A DNA stretch of 55,371 nucleotides from Flavobacteriales bacterium TMED123 (GTDB taxonomy: Bacteria; Bacteroidota; Bacteroidia; Flavobacteriales; BACL11). The stretch spans positions 1-55,371 of the forward strand of contig NHFY01000018.1 in the NCBI GenBank assembly GCA_002170165.1, written 5' to 3'. Position 1 is the first letter of the stretch; the number at the start of each line of letters is the position of its first letter. A program made the translations under genes and the position numbers. The notes beneath the pieces were generated by a model. It was given only the letters and a program-made list of their open reading frames with translations, ran no database searches and was not told where the DNA came from. Positions 49,908 through 55,369 of this stretch are shown here, piece by piece.

Positions 49908-50178
49908 TCTCTTTTCTTAACCTCTCTTTTGCTTTTCTAGCTACTTCTACAACAGCTTTCTTGCCCATAACTTTAGCACGTTGTTCCATAACTGTCAATA
50001 TCTGAATTTTTCTAGCAAAAGATTTACCTGATCTTCTTACTCTTTTAACTGTAGCCTCTGCTTCTTTTACTGTACCAAACTTAATCGGTACAGTATCTTT
50101 TGGATTTTCGTCAGTGTATAGCCTACGACCAGACCCTTTAGGTTTTTTACCTGTGCCTAATTTAGGGTCTTTAGCCAT
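49888..50178 (-). CDS. Conserved basic phage protein (96 aa)
   Basis: Start ATG at 50178, one base after the stop of the next gene upstream, with GGAGG 11 bases before. The upstream ATG at 50220 lies inside that gene and is unlikely. The product carries GSGRRLYTDENPKDTVPI, then SFARKIQILTVMEQRAKVMGK, a pattern seen repeatedly in marine phages. Basic and helical. Function unknown. Confidence 0.65.
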   Translation of the reverse strand: MAKDPKLGTGKKPKGSGRRLYTDENPKDTVPIKFGTVKEAEATVKRVRRSGKSFARKIQILTVMEQRAKVMGKKAVVEVARKAKERLRKENALSSK

Positions 50179-50179
50179 A

Positions 50180-50362
50180 TTACGTGTAACCTCCACCTGC
50201 AGCTTTATAGGCTTTAGCAACCATTTGTGCTTTACGTGCTGACCACTGCCCCGGTTTACCGCCCTTACTTCCAGCTTTTATCCTGTTAAAAATTTGTTTA
50301 CGTTTTCCGGGTTGAGTATAATTACCTGCTTTATTTACTGTTGATTTACTTTTAGTAGTCAT
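50180..50362 (-). CDS. Small basic DUF5872-like protein (60 aa)
   Basis: A short basic product with GGKPGQWSARKAQMVAKAYKAAGGGYT (quoted here in parts: GGKPGQWSARKAQ and AKAYKAAGGGY), resembling the DUF5872-type motif in marine phages and giant viruses. Two tryptophan/arginine residues are conserved-looking. Function unknown; nucleic-acid binding is plausible given the charge. Confidence 0.55.
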   Translation of the reverse strand: MTTKSKSTVNKAGNYTQPGKRKQIFNRIKAGSKGGKPGQWSARKAQMVAKAYKAAGGGYT

Positions 50363-50380
50363 GTAGAAAACCCTTCTTTA

Positions 50381-51427
50381 CTATTCTAAGTCTTGTACTT
50401 TTAAAACAGGCAATGTTTTAATTCTTGTTAACATTTCTAATCTTTCTTCTTCAGGCATAGGAATCATACCTGCGTCAGACAAAATACCTTCTTCATTCCA
50501 ATGTTTTGCCCATTCTTCCATATAAGCCTGTAAACCGGGAATAAAATCTATATGTGAATGTTTTACATATATATACAAAGCTCTTGATATAGAATAACTT
50601 CCATCAGCAATTGCATCAAAAGTAGGTTCAGTTCCAGATATTACAGCACCTTGTAATGTGTCCGTATTTTGATCTAAGTAAGAAAAACCAAATATTCCAT
50701 ATGTGTTAGGGTCTTCTTGCAATTTTCTTACAATTAAATTATCTTGTTCACCTGCTTCAATATAAGCACCATCTGTACGTATTGCCCTACAAAGTTTTCC
50801 TTTTTTATCATTACGAGCTATAGATGCTGCTTTAGCAACTTTATCTTTAGCACAATAACCTTTTTGATTTACCATCTCTACATAAGAAGCACGAGTTCCT
50901 GATGTAGTGGGAGGTCCATATACACGGATTTTAATATCAGGCAAAGTAGAATCAATGTCACTCCATTTTTTATATGGATTATCTACCCATGTCCCGTCTT
51001 TTTGTGGTATCTTTGCTGTTAATGCTTTTCCTAAATTAACTTTAGATATAACAAGAGGTATTCCTTTTTTTGAATTAGCTACTACAATACCATCATAACC
51101 TACTTTTATTTCTGTAAGTTTTACACCATTACTATTACAAAACTCTAACTCTTTAGGTTTCATGCGTGAAGAAGCATTGCCTATGTCAATATATTCTTTA
51201 CCTGAACCTTGGCATACACTTTTTTTACCAATAGAAGAACCTCCAGATTCAACGATAGGCGTTTTATATTTTGGGTTATTGCCTAATTGTTCTGCAACTA
51301 TTGTTGCAAATGGAAGCACGGTAGATGATCCTGCAGTATTAACAACATTTCTTGCTGATACTGTGCTTGCTACACTTAACGTAATAAATGCAGCAAGTGT
51401 AACACTATTTATTGTATATTTTGTCAT
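50381..51427 (-). CDS. pstS: Phosphate ABC-transporter substrate-binding protein (PstS)
   Basis: A periplasmic phosphate-binding protein (348 aa) with an N-terminal signal peptide (about 1-25, cleavage after TVSA). The phosphate-binding loops are visible: TAGSSTVLPFA near the start, the GNASSRMK strand, and TSGTRASY, the SGTR-type loop. The C-terminal domain has the usual YGIFGFSYL segment. It would feed phosphate to the host PstABC during infection, as in cyanophages. It overlaps the DUF1127 gene by 23 bases and has AGAGGAG six bases before ATG, so the two are probably co-translated. Confidence 0.9.
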   Translation of the reverse strand: MTKYTINSVTLAAFITLSVASTVSARNVVNTAGSSTVLPFATIVAEQLGNNPKYKTPIVESGGSSIGKKSVCQGSGKEYIDIGNASSRMKPKELEFCNSNGVKLTEIKVGYDGIVVANSKKGIPLVISKVNLGKALTAKIPQKDGTWVDNPYKKWSDIDSTLPDIKIRVYGPPTTSGTRASYVEMVNQKGYCAKDKVAKAASIARNDKKGKLCRAIRTDGAYIEAGEQDNLIVRKLQEDPNTYGIFGFSYLDQNTDTLQGAVISGTEPTFDAIADGSYSISRALYIYVKHSHIDFIPGLQAYMEEWAKHWNEEGILSDAGMIPMPEEERLEMLTRIKTLPVLKVQDLE

Positions 51428-51569
51428 AGATTTCTCCTCTTGTCATACCTATGTCTTTTAAAGTTTGATCCGTCATATTTTTTAATTGCCAATAGGCTAC
51501 TCTTTTTTCTTGTGTCTTTTGAATTTCAATAAAAAAGTTACGTATTCCGTTTAATAAAATCTTGAACAT
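51405..51569 (-). CDS. DUF1127 protein (YjiS-like small regulator, 54 aa)
   Basis: A 54-residue product whose C-terminal half, YWQLKNMTDQTLKDIGMTRG followed by EIYDK, is the arginine/aromatic-rich DUF1127 signature (usually W..L..L.D.EL.DIGLSR.(D/E)I). DUF1127 proteins are mostly alphaproteobacterial; some act in RNA turnover and in phosphate or carbon uptake control. I choose ATG at 51569 with AAGGAGA upstream; the longer frame from 51593 includes a lysine-rich lead that lacks a ribosome site. It is fused in operon structure to pstS. I am not aware of a described phage DUF1127. Confidence 0.8.
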   Translation of the reverse strand: MFKILLNGIRNFFIEIQKTQEKRVAYWQLKNMTDQTLKDIGMTRGEIYDKIYNK

Positions 51570-51615
51570 GGTATTTTTCTCCTTACTTACCAAGTATAGT
51601 TATACCATGTTCAAG
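51561..51615 (-). promoter_or_regulatory. 14-bp inverted repeat enclosing the DUF1127 start codon
   Basis: Minus-strand CTTGAACATGGTAT (51615-51602) and ATACCATGTTCAAG (51574-51561) are perfect complements with a 27-base loop. The DUF1127 ATG (51569-51567) lies in the 3' arm; its AAGGAGA site is in the loop at about 51584-51578. As RNA this would sequester the start codon. A -10-like TATAAA (minus, 51627-51622) would start transcription near 51615, at the first base of the stem. Confidence 0.6.
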
Positions 51616-51663
51616 TTAAAATTTATACAGCTATTATTGCAATGCTGCTATGCAACAAAGTAA

Positions 51664-51912
51664 TTACTTTTTACGAGCATTCCTAGTTCTAGGAAATGAT
51701 CTATTTGTAGCTCTAGGTTTTGCTTTTAAATTCTTTTTATTATTATCTAATGGATTACCATTTCTATGATCAACGTCTTTATTATCTCCCTTACGCACCA
51801 CGCCTGTTTTAGTCATGGCACTTCTAGCAGAATTACGTGAGGCCCGTCTTCTTTTTTGTGTAGGAGAAGCGTGGTAATTGCTATATTCAGATTTGTAATT
51901 ACGTGTATTCAT
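51664..51912 (-). CDS. Small HNH-like protein (82 aa)
   Basis: A basic 82-residue product with VDHRNGNPLDNNKKNLK, the DH..GNPLDN..NL core of HNH endonucleases. The usual upstream histidine-containing strand is missing or degenerate, so catalysis is doubtful; it may be a reduced HNH-fold protein. It lies two bases from the 204-residue basic gene. Confidence 0.65.
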   Translation of the reverse strand: MNTRNYKSEYSNYHASPTQKRRRASRNSARSAMTKTGVVRKGDNKDVDHRNGNPLDNNKKNLKAKPRATNRSFPRTRNARKK

Positions 51913-51913
51913 A

Positions 51914-52528
51914 CTAGGGTCGTAACTTAGGTCTAAGAGATTTCTTTACACCCGGTTTAGATTTAGATACACGCTTTGATGGTACTTTCATATTGACTCC
52001 ACGACGAGTATTGGTGTTTTCTGTACGTGATTTAGTATCACTTTTGTCTTTAGCTTTTTGTTTTGCAGCTTGAACCTTTGCAACTTCTTTTTCAATACGT
52101 GTTTGTAACTTAGCTCTTTCCTCTGCAGTCTTAGCTTTCTTTAATTCACTACGTAGTTTAACTATAGCAGCCGCACTAGGAACACCTACTGCTGTACTAC
52201 CAATAACTTTATCTCCTAATTTTTTAGAAGCTGTACGAACAGCACCAACAACAACACTACCTTTTTCTGCTCCCGGTGTTGCTTTAGTTACTTTAGTACC
52301 ACGTAAAGCACCACCAATTTTAGAAGATACTCCCGGCGTTTTAGCTGTTTCTATTGCTGCAAGTCTATTAGCAGTAAGGTTTATCGTTTTTTTACTTGTA
52401 CTCTCTATTGCCTTGCCGCCTAACTTTTCTATTAACCTTTTTCCCATTGCTTGACTTGCCTTAGAACGTGCTATTTTATAGACTTTTGAGCCTAATCTTA
52501 CTAATGTAATTATTGCTGGTATTGCCAT
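51914..52528 (-). CDS. Basic coiled-coil late protein (204 aa)
   Basis: A lysine/alanine-rich helical protein (LRSELKKAKTAEERAKLQTR) with a hydrophobic start (MAIPAIITLVRLGSKVYKIA) and a disordered, serine/lysine-rich end. The last residues, VKKSLRPKLRP, are encoded by a 33-base sequence identical to part of the 1,270-residue structural gene. Function unknown; the shared peptide suggests a common virion or DNA-binding partner. Confidence 0.65.
   Translation of the reverse strand: MAIPAIITLVRLGSKVYKIARSKASQAMGKRLIEKLGGKAIESTSKKTINLTANRLAAIETAKTPGVSSKIGGALRGTKVTKATPGAEKGSVVVGAVRTASKKLGDKVIGSTAVGVPSAAAIVKLRSELKKAKTAEERAKLQTRIEKEVAKVQAAKQKAKDKSDTKSRTENTNTRRGVNMKVPSKRVSKSKPGVKKSLRPKLRP
51918..51950 (-). 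repeat. 33-bp coding repeat, copy 2 (shared with 40834-40866)
   Basis: See copy 1. Here the repeat encodes the C-terminal residues VKKSLRPKLRP immediately before the stop codon. The exact DNA identity over both synonymous and nonsynonymous sites is stronger than protein selection alone would maintain. Confidence 0.9.
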
Positions 52529-52540
52529 TTGTTTATATCC

Positions 52541-52837
52541 TTACCATTTTACTTTATTAGCCCAATATGCCGCAGACATTTTGCCTTTAGCTATGTTTTT
52601 AGCGTGTCTAGCCTTAAAAGAAGCACGTTTTTTCTTCATTTTATCCGACTCCCCAGCTTTAGGTTTACCAGCAGTACTAGCACCCTTTTCTCCAAACTTA
52701 ATATATTTATATTTGCCACCTTCACTAGCCATTACGTGATGAGATTTACCAGAAGAGTCATTTAAACGTTGAGGCTTATTGACACTTTTAAGTCCAACAG
52801 CCTTCATTTTGTTTTTAACTCTTTCAGGAATAGACAT
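52541..52837 (-). CDS. DUF6321-like small basic protein (98 aa)
   Basis: MSIPERVKNKMKAVGLKSVNK... with SFKARHAKNIAKGKMSAAYW and an ANKVKW end, a pattern found in small conserved phage proteins, tentatively DUF6321. The central SSGKSHHVMASEGGKYKYIKF segment is beta-like. Basic. Function unknown. Confidence 0.65.
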   Translation of the reverse strand: MSIPERVKNKMKAVGLKSVNKPQRLNDSSGKSHHVMASEGGKYKYIKFGEKGASTAGKPKAGESDKMKKKRASFKARHAKNIAKGKMSAAYWANKVKW

Positions 52838-52844
52838 ATATACG

Positions 52845-53078
52845 TTACTTTCTATAGTCAGGATTACTATAAGACTTTTCTACCCAACCTTCAGCCCTCA
52901 TAGCGTCTTCTACGTGTTGTAAAGTAAAGGATTTACCGTAGTGAGCATCTACCATTTGCTTTACGTAAAAGACATCACTATGCGGTATATGTAATTTATC
53001 CAAATTACCATTTAAAAGATTGTCATAAAAATCTTCTAATACATGTTCTGTACTTAGTTGTACTGATTTTTTATTCAT
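52845..53078 (-). CDS. First gene of the late block, small acidic protein (77 aa)
   Basis: Start chosen at ATG 53078 (MNKKSVQLSTEHVLEDFYD...), with GAAAG upstream; the longer frame from 53147 adds a hydrophobic, unlikely N-terminus. The product is acidic with a HYGKSFTLQHVEDAMRAEGW end. It is the first convincing minus-strand gene after the control region and resembles small conserved marine podovirus proteins. Function unknown. Confidence 0.6.
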   Translation of the reverse strand: MNKKSVQLSTEHVLEDFYDNLLNGNLDKLHIPHSDVFYVKQMVDAHYGKSFTLQHVEDAMRAEGWVEKSYSNPDYRK

Positions 53079-53155
53079 TGTCAATAACTTTCTACAAAAT
53101 ACTGTAATTAAATATCTATTATAAAAATGCAATAACAATTTTAACATACATCTAC

Positions 53156-53228
53156 CATTTAAAGTGTCTGCATTTAAATGTTTTTTTAATCTAATTTATA
53201 AATTATCTAAATGAAAACACTTTAAATG
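53156..53228 (-). promoter_or_regulatory. 12-bp inverted repeat upstream of the late block
   Basis: CATTTAAAGTGT (53156-53167) and ACACTTTAAATG (53217-53228) are perfect complements 49 bases apart, in the leader upstream of the first late gene. A CATTTAAATG palindrome sits between them. The CTTTAAATGTCTG element on the plus strand recurs (with one added A) inside the 40-bp direct repeats at 53923 and 54029. Confidence 0.5.
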
Positions 53229-53260
53229 TCTGTCTACTGTCTACTTGTATAGTTTTACAC

Positions 53261-53279
53261 ATTATATAAAACATGTCAA
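53261..53279 (-). promoter_or_regulatory. Possible late promoter elements
   Basis: On the minus strand TTGACA (53279-53274) and TATAAT (53266-53261) are both consensus hexamers, but only seven bases apart, so they cannot form one sigma70 promoter. TATAAT could be a -10 box with a poor -35, or TTGACA a -35 with a poor -10 about 17 bases on. Weak support. Confidence 0.3.
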
Positions 53280-53612
53280 CCCCTAATCGTACAATAATAC
53301 AATTTAAATGTGCAGTATGTGATAAAAATAACACTTATTATGTACCCAATACATGTATAAATAGTAATATCGACATAGTGGTTAACTGTTAAAAAACCTA
53401 ATCTGTGTATTTGTGTGTATATATCTACGCATAGACCCCCGGTGGCGCTTGCCCGACCGTACATTTTCACAATACGCAAGCTGCACTAATCCTTTTTAAC
53501 ACTTGGTTACATCAAAATAATAAAAATATACACCATAACAATAAAATTTATAAATAAATCAATGACATAAAATCAAACGGTAACTGTTATCAAATCAGTT
53601 GCCTATATTATA

Positions 53613-53786
53613 TATGCTTTTGCGTGGTGGATTTATGCAGTGTGTGAACAAAAGTTTAGCCGATGCACAAAAGTATGTAAAATAATATATCCCCACAAAC
53701 CGACTCACATTTGTTCATGTTTTGTTCTATGCCTTATATATATAAAATTATACCTATACTTTTGCTATCTATTTTTATACTTTTGC
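53613..53786. repeat. Iteron-like TATACTTTTGC motifs
   Basis: TATACTTTTGC occurs at 53755-53765 and 53776-53786, exactly 21 bases apart (two helical turns). TATGCTTTTGCGTG at 53613-53626 matches the second copy at 13 of 14 positions. An inverted relative, GCACAAAAGTAT, lies at 53665-53676, and GAACAAAAGTTT nearby. Spaced repeats of this kind are typical of binding sites at origins or operators. Confidence 0.5.
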
Positions 53787-53922
53787 GTGCTTTAATTTCT
53801 TGTTGTATTATGATTTATTGTTTGCAGAAGATACGACAACAAACTTTAAAACTCTAGACCACTTGAGCAGACCGCCAATGACGTAGGGTTTATCAAATAA
53901 GTTTAGACGCTCTGCCTTTTAA

Positions 53923-53962
53923 TAAAACTAAGTGCTTGACACGCTTTAAAATGTCTGAAAGA
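53923..53962 (+). repeat. 40-bp direct repeat, copy 1
   Basis: Identical to 54029-54068 over 40 bases, from TAAAACTAAGTGC to TGTCTGAAAGA. It contains GCTTGACA. Downstream of this copy, GTAAAGACA follows 21 bases after TTGACA, as in the leader of the gene at 54371. Confidence 0.95.
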
Positions 53963-53982
53963 GTAAAGACACATACCACCAA

Positions 53983-54023
53983 GCGACGTAGGTGGCGCAA
54001 TGTAAAGATTGCAGGTACGTCGC
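53983..54023. promoter_or_regulatory. Nested hairpin between the direct repeats
   Basis: GCGACGTA (53983-53990) pairs with TACGTCGC (54016-54023), enclosing a second stem GCAAT (53997-54001) / ATTGC (54008-54012) with a GTAAAG loop. Both stems are perfect. The element fills most of the 66-base gap between the 40-bp repeats. Confidence 0.6.
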
Positions 54024-54028
54024 ACTAC

Positions 54029-54068
54029 TAAAACTAAGTGCTTGACACGCTTTAAAATGTCTGAAAGA
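54029..54068 (+). repeat. 40-bp direct repeat, copy 2
   Basis: Identical to copy 1 at 53923-53962, offset by 106 bases. After this copy the sequence becomes G+C-rich and stem-rich. Confidence 0.95.
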
Positions 54069-54238
54069 CTGATGACAATGGCTCTGGCTTGTGGATTCAA
54101 GTATGCCTAGCGAGCGAGCGGATTAAGCAGCCGCATAGCGAGAAAAACACCCGATAGGCACGTGTGCCTTTGAGCAAGGGGTGAAGCGCAAAATGTCCCA
54201 TGAAGAACGGGGCTTGAGCACGGTGACTTGAATCAGTC
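54067..54238 (+). ncRNA. Candidate structured RNA
   Basis: A G+C-rich island in an A/T-rich region with nested complementarity: GACTGAT (54067-54073) with ATCAGTC (54232-54238); GATTCAAGT (54094-54102) with ACTTGAATC (54226-54234; this overlaps the previous arm, so only one can form); TGCCTAGCG with CGATAGGCA; GCGG with CCGC; CACCC with GGGTG enclosing GGCA/TGCC; GTCCC with GGGGC. No tRNA, tmRNA or known riboswitch is recognised. Strand is inferred from the plus-strand promoter-like repeat upstream. Confidence 0.35.
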
Positions 54239-54268
54239 CGTCTATAGTGCTGGTTGCTGTTTTTTGTG

Positions 54269-54338
54269 TAATCACAAGCTGCACAATTTTGGGCCAACCC
54301 AAACCATGCTTGACATGCGGTGTGGCTTGTGATTATTT
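54269..54338 (+). promoter_or_regulatory. Promoter and long inverted repeat before the 65-residue gene
   Basis: TTGACA (54310-54315) is followed by a weak -10 (TATTTG, 54334-54339, 18-base spacer). TAATCACAAGC (54269-54279) and GCTTGTGATTA (54325-54335) are perfect complements; pairing extends to 16 bp with two G-U pairs. One arm overlaps the promoter spacer and -10, so it could be an operator or a regulatory hairpin. Confidence 0.5.
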
Positions 54339-54342
54339 GTAA

Positions 54343-54365
54343 AGACAACACAAGCTGAAAAGGAA
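54343..54365 (+). promoter_or_regulatory. Shared leader element, copy 1
   Basis: AGACAACACAAGCTGAAAAGG just before ATG 54371 matches the leader before ATG 54644 (54615-54636) in AGACAACACAA, a two-base variable step, then T-x-AAAAGGAA. It includes the ribosome binding site. The match suggests co-regulated leaders. Confidence 0.55.
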
Positions 54366-54370
54366 AGATC

Positions 54371-54568
54371 ATGTTAAATAGATATCATAATGAAGCAATT
54401 GAAGTCTCGGATAGATTAAAAGTATTATATACCCGTAAAGATAAGTTTTCTAAACATGCAACCTTGTATACTAGGGTTGCTGATGTTTGTTTAGAAATAT
54501 CAGAGCTTGAAAAACAATTGCCTGTACTTAAAGCTACAGCAAAATGGGCAGATGAACTATATTCGTAA
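54371..54568 (+). CDS. Small helical protein (65 aa)
   Basis: MLNRYHNEAIEVSDRLKVLY..., helical and charged, with ISELEKQLPVLKATAKWADEL as a likely coiled coil. GAAAAGGAAAG precedes ATG. It is the first plus-strand gene after the control region, so probably expressed early. No family recognised. Confidence 0.65.
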   Translation: MLNRYHNEAIEVSDRLKVLYTRKDKFSKHATLYTRVADVCLEISELEKQLPVLKATAKWADELYS

Positions 54569-54614
54569 TTAGCTGTTGACTTTATGATATGCGGCTATAT
54601 GCTGCATATTAGTA

Positions 54615-54636
54615 AGACAACACAAATTAAAAGGAA
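54615..54636 (+). promoter_or_regulatory. Shared leader element, copy 2
   Basis: AAGACAACACAAATTAAAAG and following GAA match the leader before the 65-residue gene. Upstream lie TTGACT (54576-54581), an ATATGC/GCATAT inverted repeat and a -10-like TATTAG (54607-54612), but their spacing is not canonical. Confidence 0.5.
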
Positions 54637-54643
54637 TTATCCT

Positions 54644-55369
54644 ATGGCATTTAGAGGTAAGTTAATATCGTCTGGTTCTGATGCTAAGACTATCAAGGGC
54701 AACGGTGACAAGTATGAAACCGCTATCATGTATATGCAACCGTGGAAATCTTCGGGTATCAATGTTTGTGCCAATGCTGAGATTGCTGGCTGTATTGATG
54801 GTTGTCTATTCACTGCAGGTCGTGGTGCTATGAACACAGTACAAGCGTCACGTGCTAAAAAGACTGCATGGCTTGCTAATGACCGTGACGGGTTTATGGT
54901 GCAACTTGTTATAGATGTCACCAAATATGTCAAGTATTGCGGCAAGCAAGGTGTGACACCTGTTATTCGGCTCAATGGTACAAGTGATATTCGTTGGGAG
55001 CGTATACCTGTATTTAAGGATGGTGTGGCTTATGACAATATCTTTGCTGCTTTTCCAGATGTGCAATGGTATGACTACACCAAGATTGCAAATCGTAAAG
55101 TTGAACATATTAAGAATTATCACTTAACTTTCAGCTATAGCGAAGCTAACCCTTTGTATAAAAAGCAAATAGAGATTGCAAAAGCAAAAGGTATGAACAT
55201 GGCAGTAGTATGGCGTAGTATTGATGTCATACCGCACACTTTTATGGATAGGCCTGTCATATCGGGTGATGCCGACGATCTACGGTTTCTTGATCCTGAT
55301 GGTGTAGTGGTCAGTTTATATGCTAAAGGCAAAGCCAAAAAAGACACTAGTGGTTTTGTTATAGACTAA
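54644..55369 (+). CDS. Gp88/DUF7227-like protein (241 aa)
   Basis: Start chosen at ATG 54644, where AAGGA lies eight bases upstream; the ATG at 54584 adds about 20 residues without a ribosome site. The product has NVCANAEIAGCIDGCLFTAG (cysteines C-x6-C-x3-C), RGAMNTVQASRAKK, VIRLNGTSDIRWE, and a C-terminal SGDADDLRFLDPDGVVVSLY. These match a conserved marine phage family that I associate with Gp88/DUF7227. The cysteine cluster could bind metal. Function unknown. It is the last gene before the right edge. Confidence 0.65.
   Translation: MAFRGKLISSGSDAKTIKGNGDKYETAIMYMQPWKSSGINVCANAEIAGCIDGCLFTAGRGAMNTVQASRAKKTAWLANDRDGFMVQLVIDVTKYVKYCGKQGVTPVIRLNGTSDIRWERIPVFKDGVAYDNIFAAFPDVQWYDYTKIANRKVEHIKNYHLTFSYSEANPLYKKQIEIAKAKGMNMAVVWRSIDVIPHTFMDRPVISGDADDLRFLDPDGVVVSLYAKGKAKKDTSGFVID

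Larger units (their letters stand above)
53079..54370. other. Non-coding control region
   Basis: About 1.3 kb between the divergent blocks with no ORF I can support. It is A/T-rich except for about 54,070-54,290. Contents: a 12-bp inverted repeat (53156-53167 / 53217-53228), promoter-like hexamers, iteron-like TATACTTTTGC motifs, a 40-bp direct repeat pair flanking a nested hairpin, a G+C-rich segment rich in stems, and a promoter with a long inverted repeat before the 65-residue gene. It is the strongest candidate in the window for the replication origin and the early/late transcription switch. Confidence 0.7.

Noticed and set aside
51569-51663. PhoB box upstream of DUF1127-pstS
   Set aside because: I looked for CTGTCAT-like direct repeats with 11-base phasing. 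Only GCA-rich TTGCATAGCAGCATTGCAA was present, which does not fit the consensus.
51664-51912. Active HNH homing endonuclease
   Set aside because: Only the DH..GN..N..NL portion is present and the usual preceding catalytic histidine strand is missing. It is better described as HNH-like.
53261-53279. A single strong sigma70 late promoter from TTGACA and TATAAT on the minus strand
   Set aside because: The two hexamers are only seven bases apart, which cannot be one promoter. Kept only as a weak feature.
53276-54372. Minus-strand ORFs of 67, 65 and 91 residues in the control region
   Set aside because: They lie across the repeats, hairpins and promoter-like sequences, lack ribosome sites and have compositions unlike real proteins (for example runs of aromatic and cysteine residues). 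Two are created by the 40-bp repeats.
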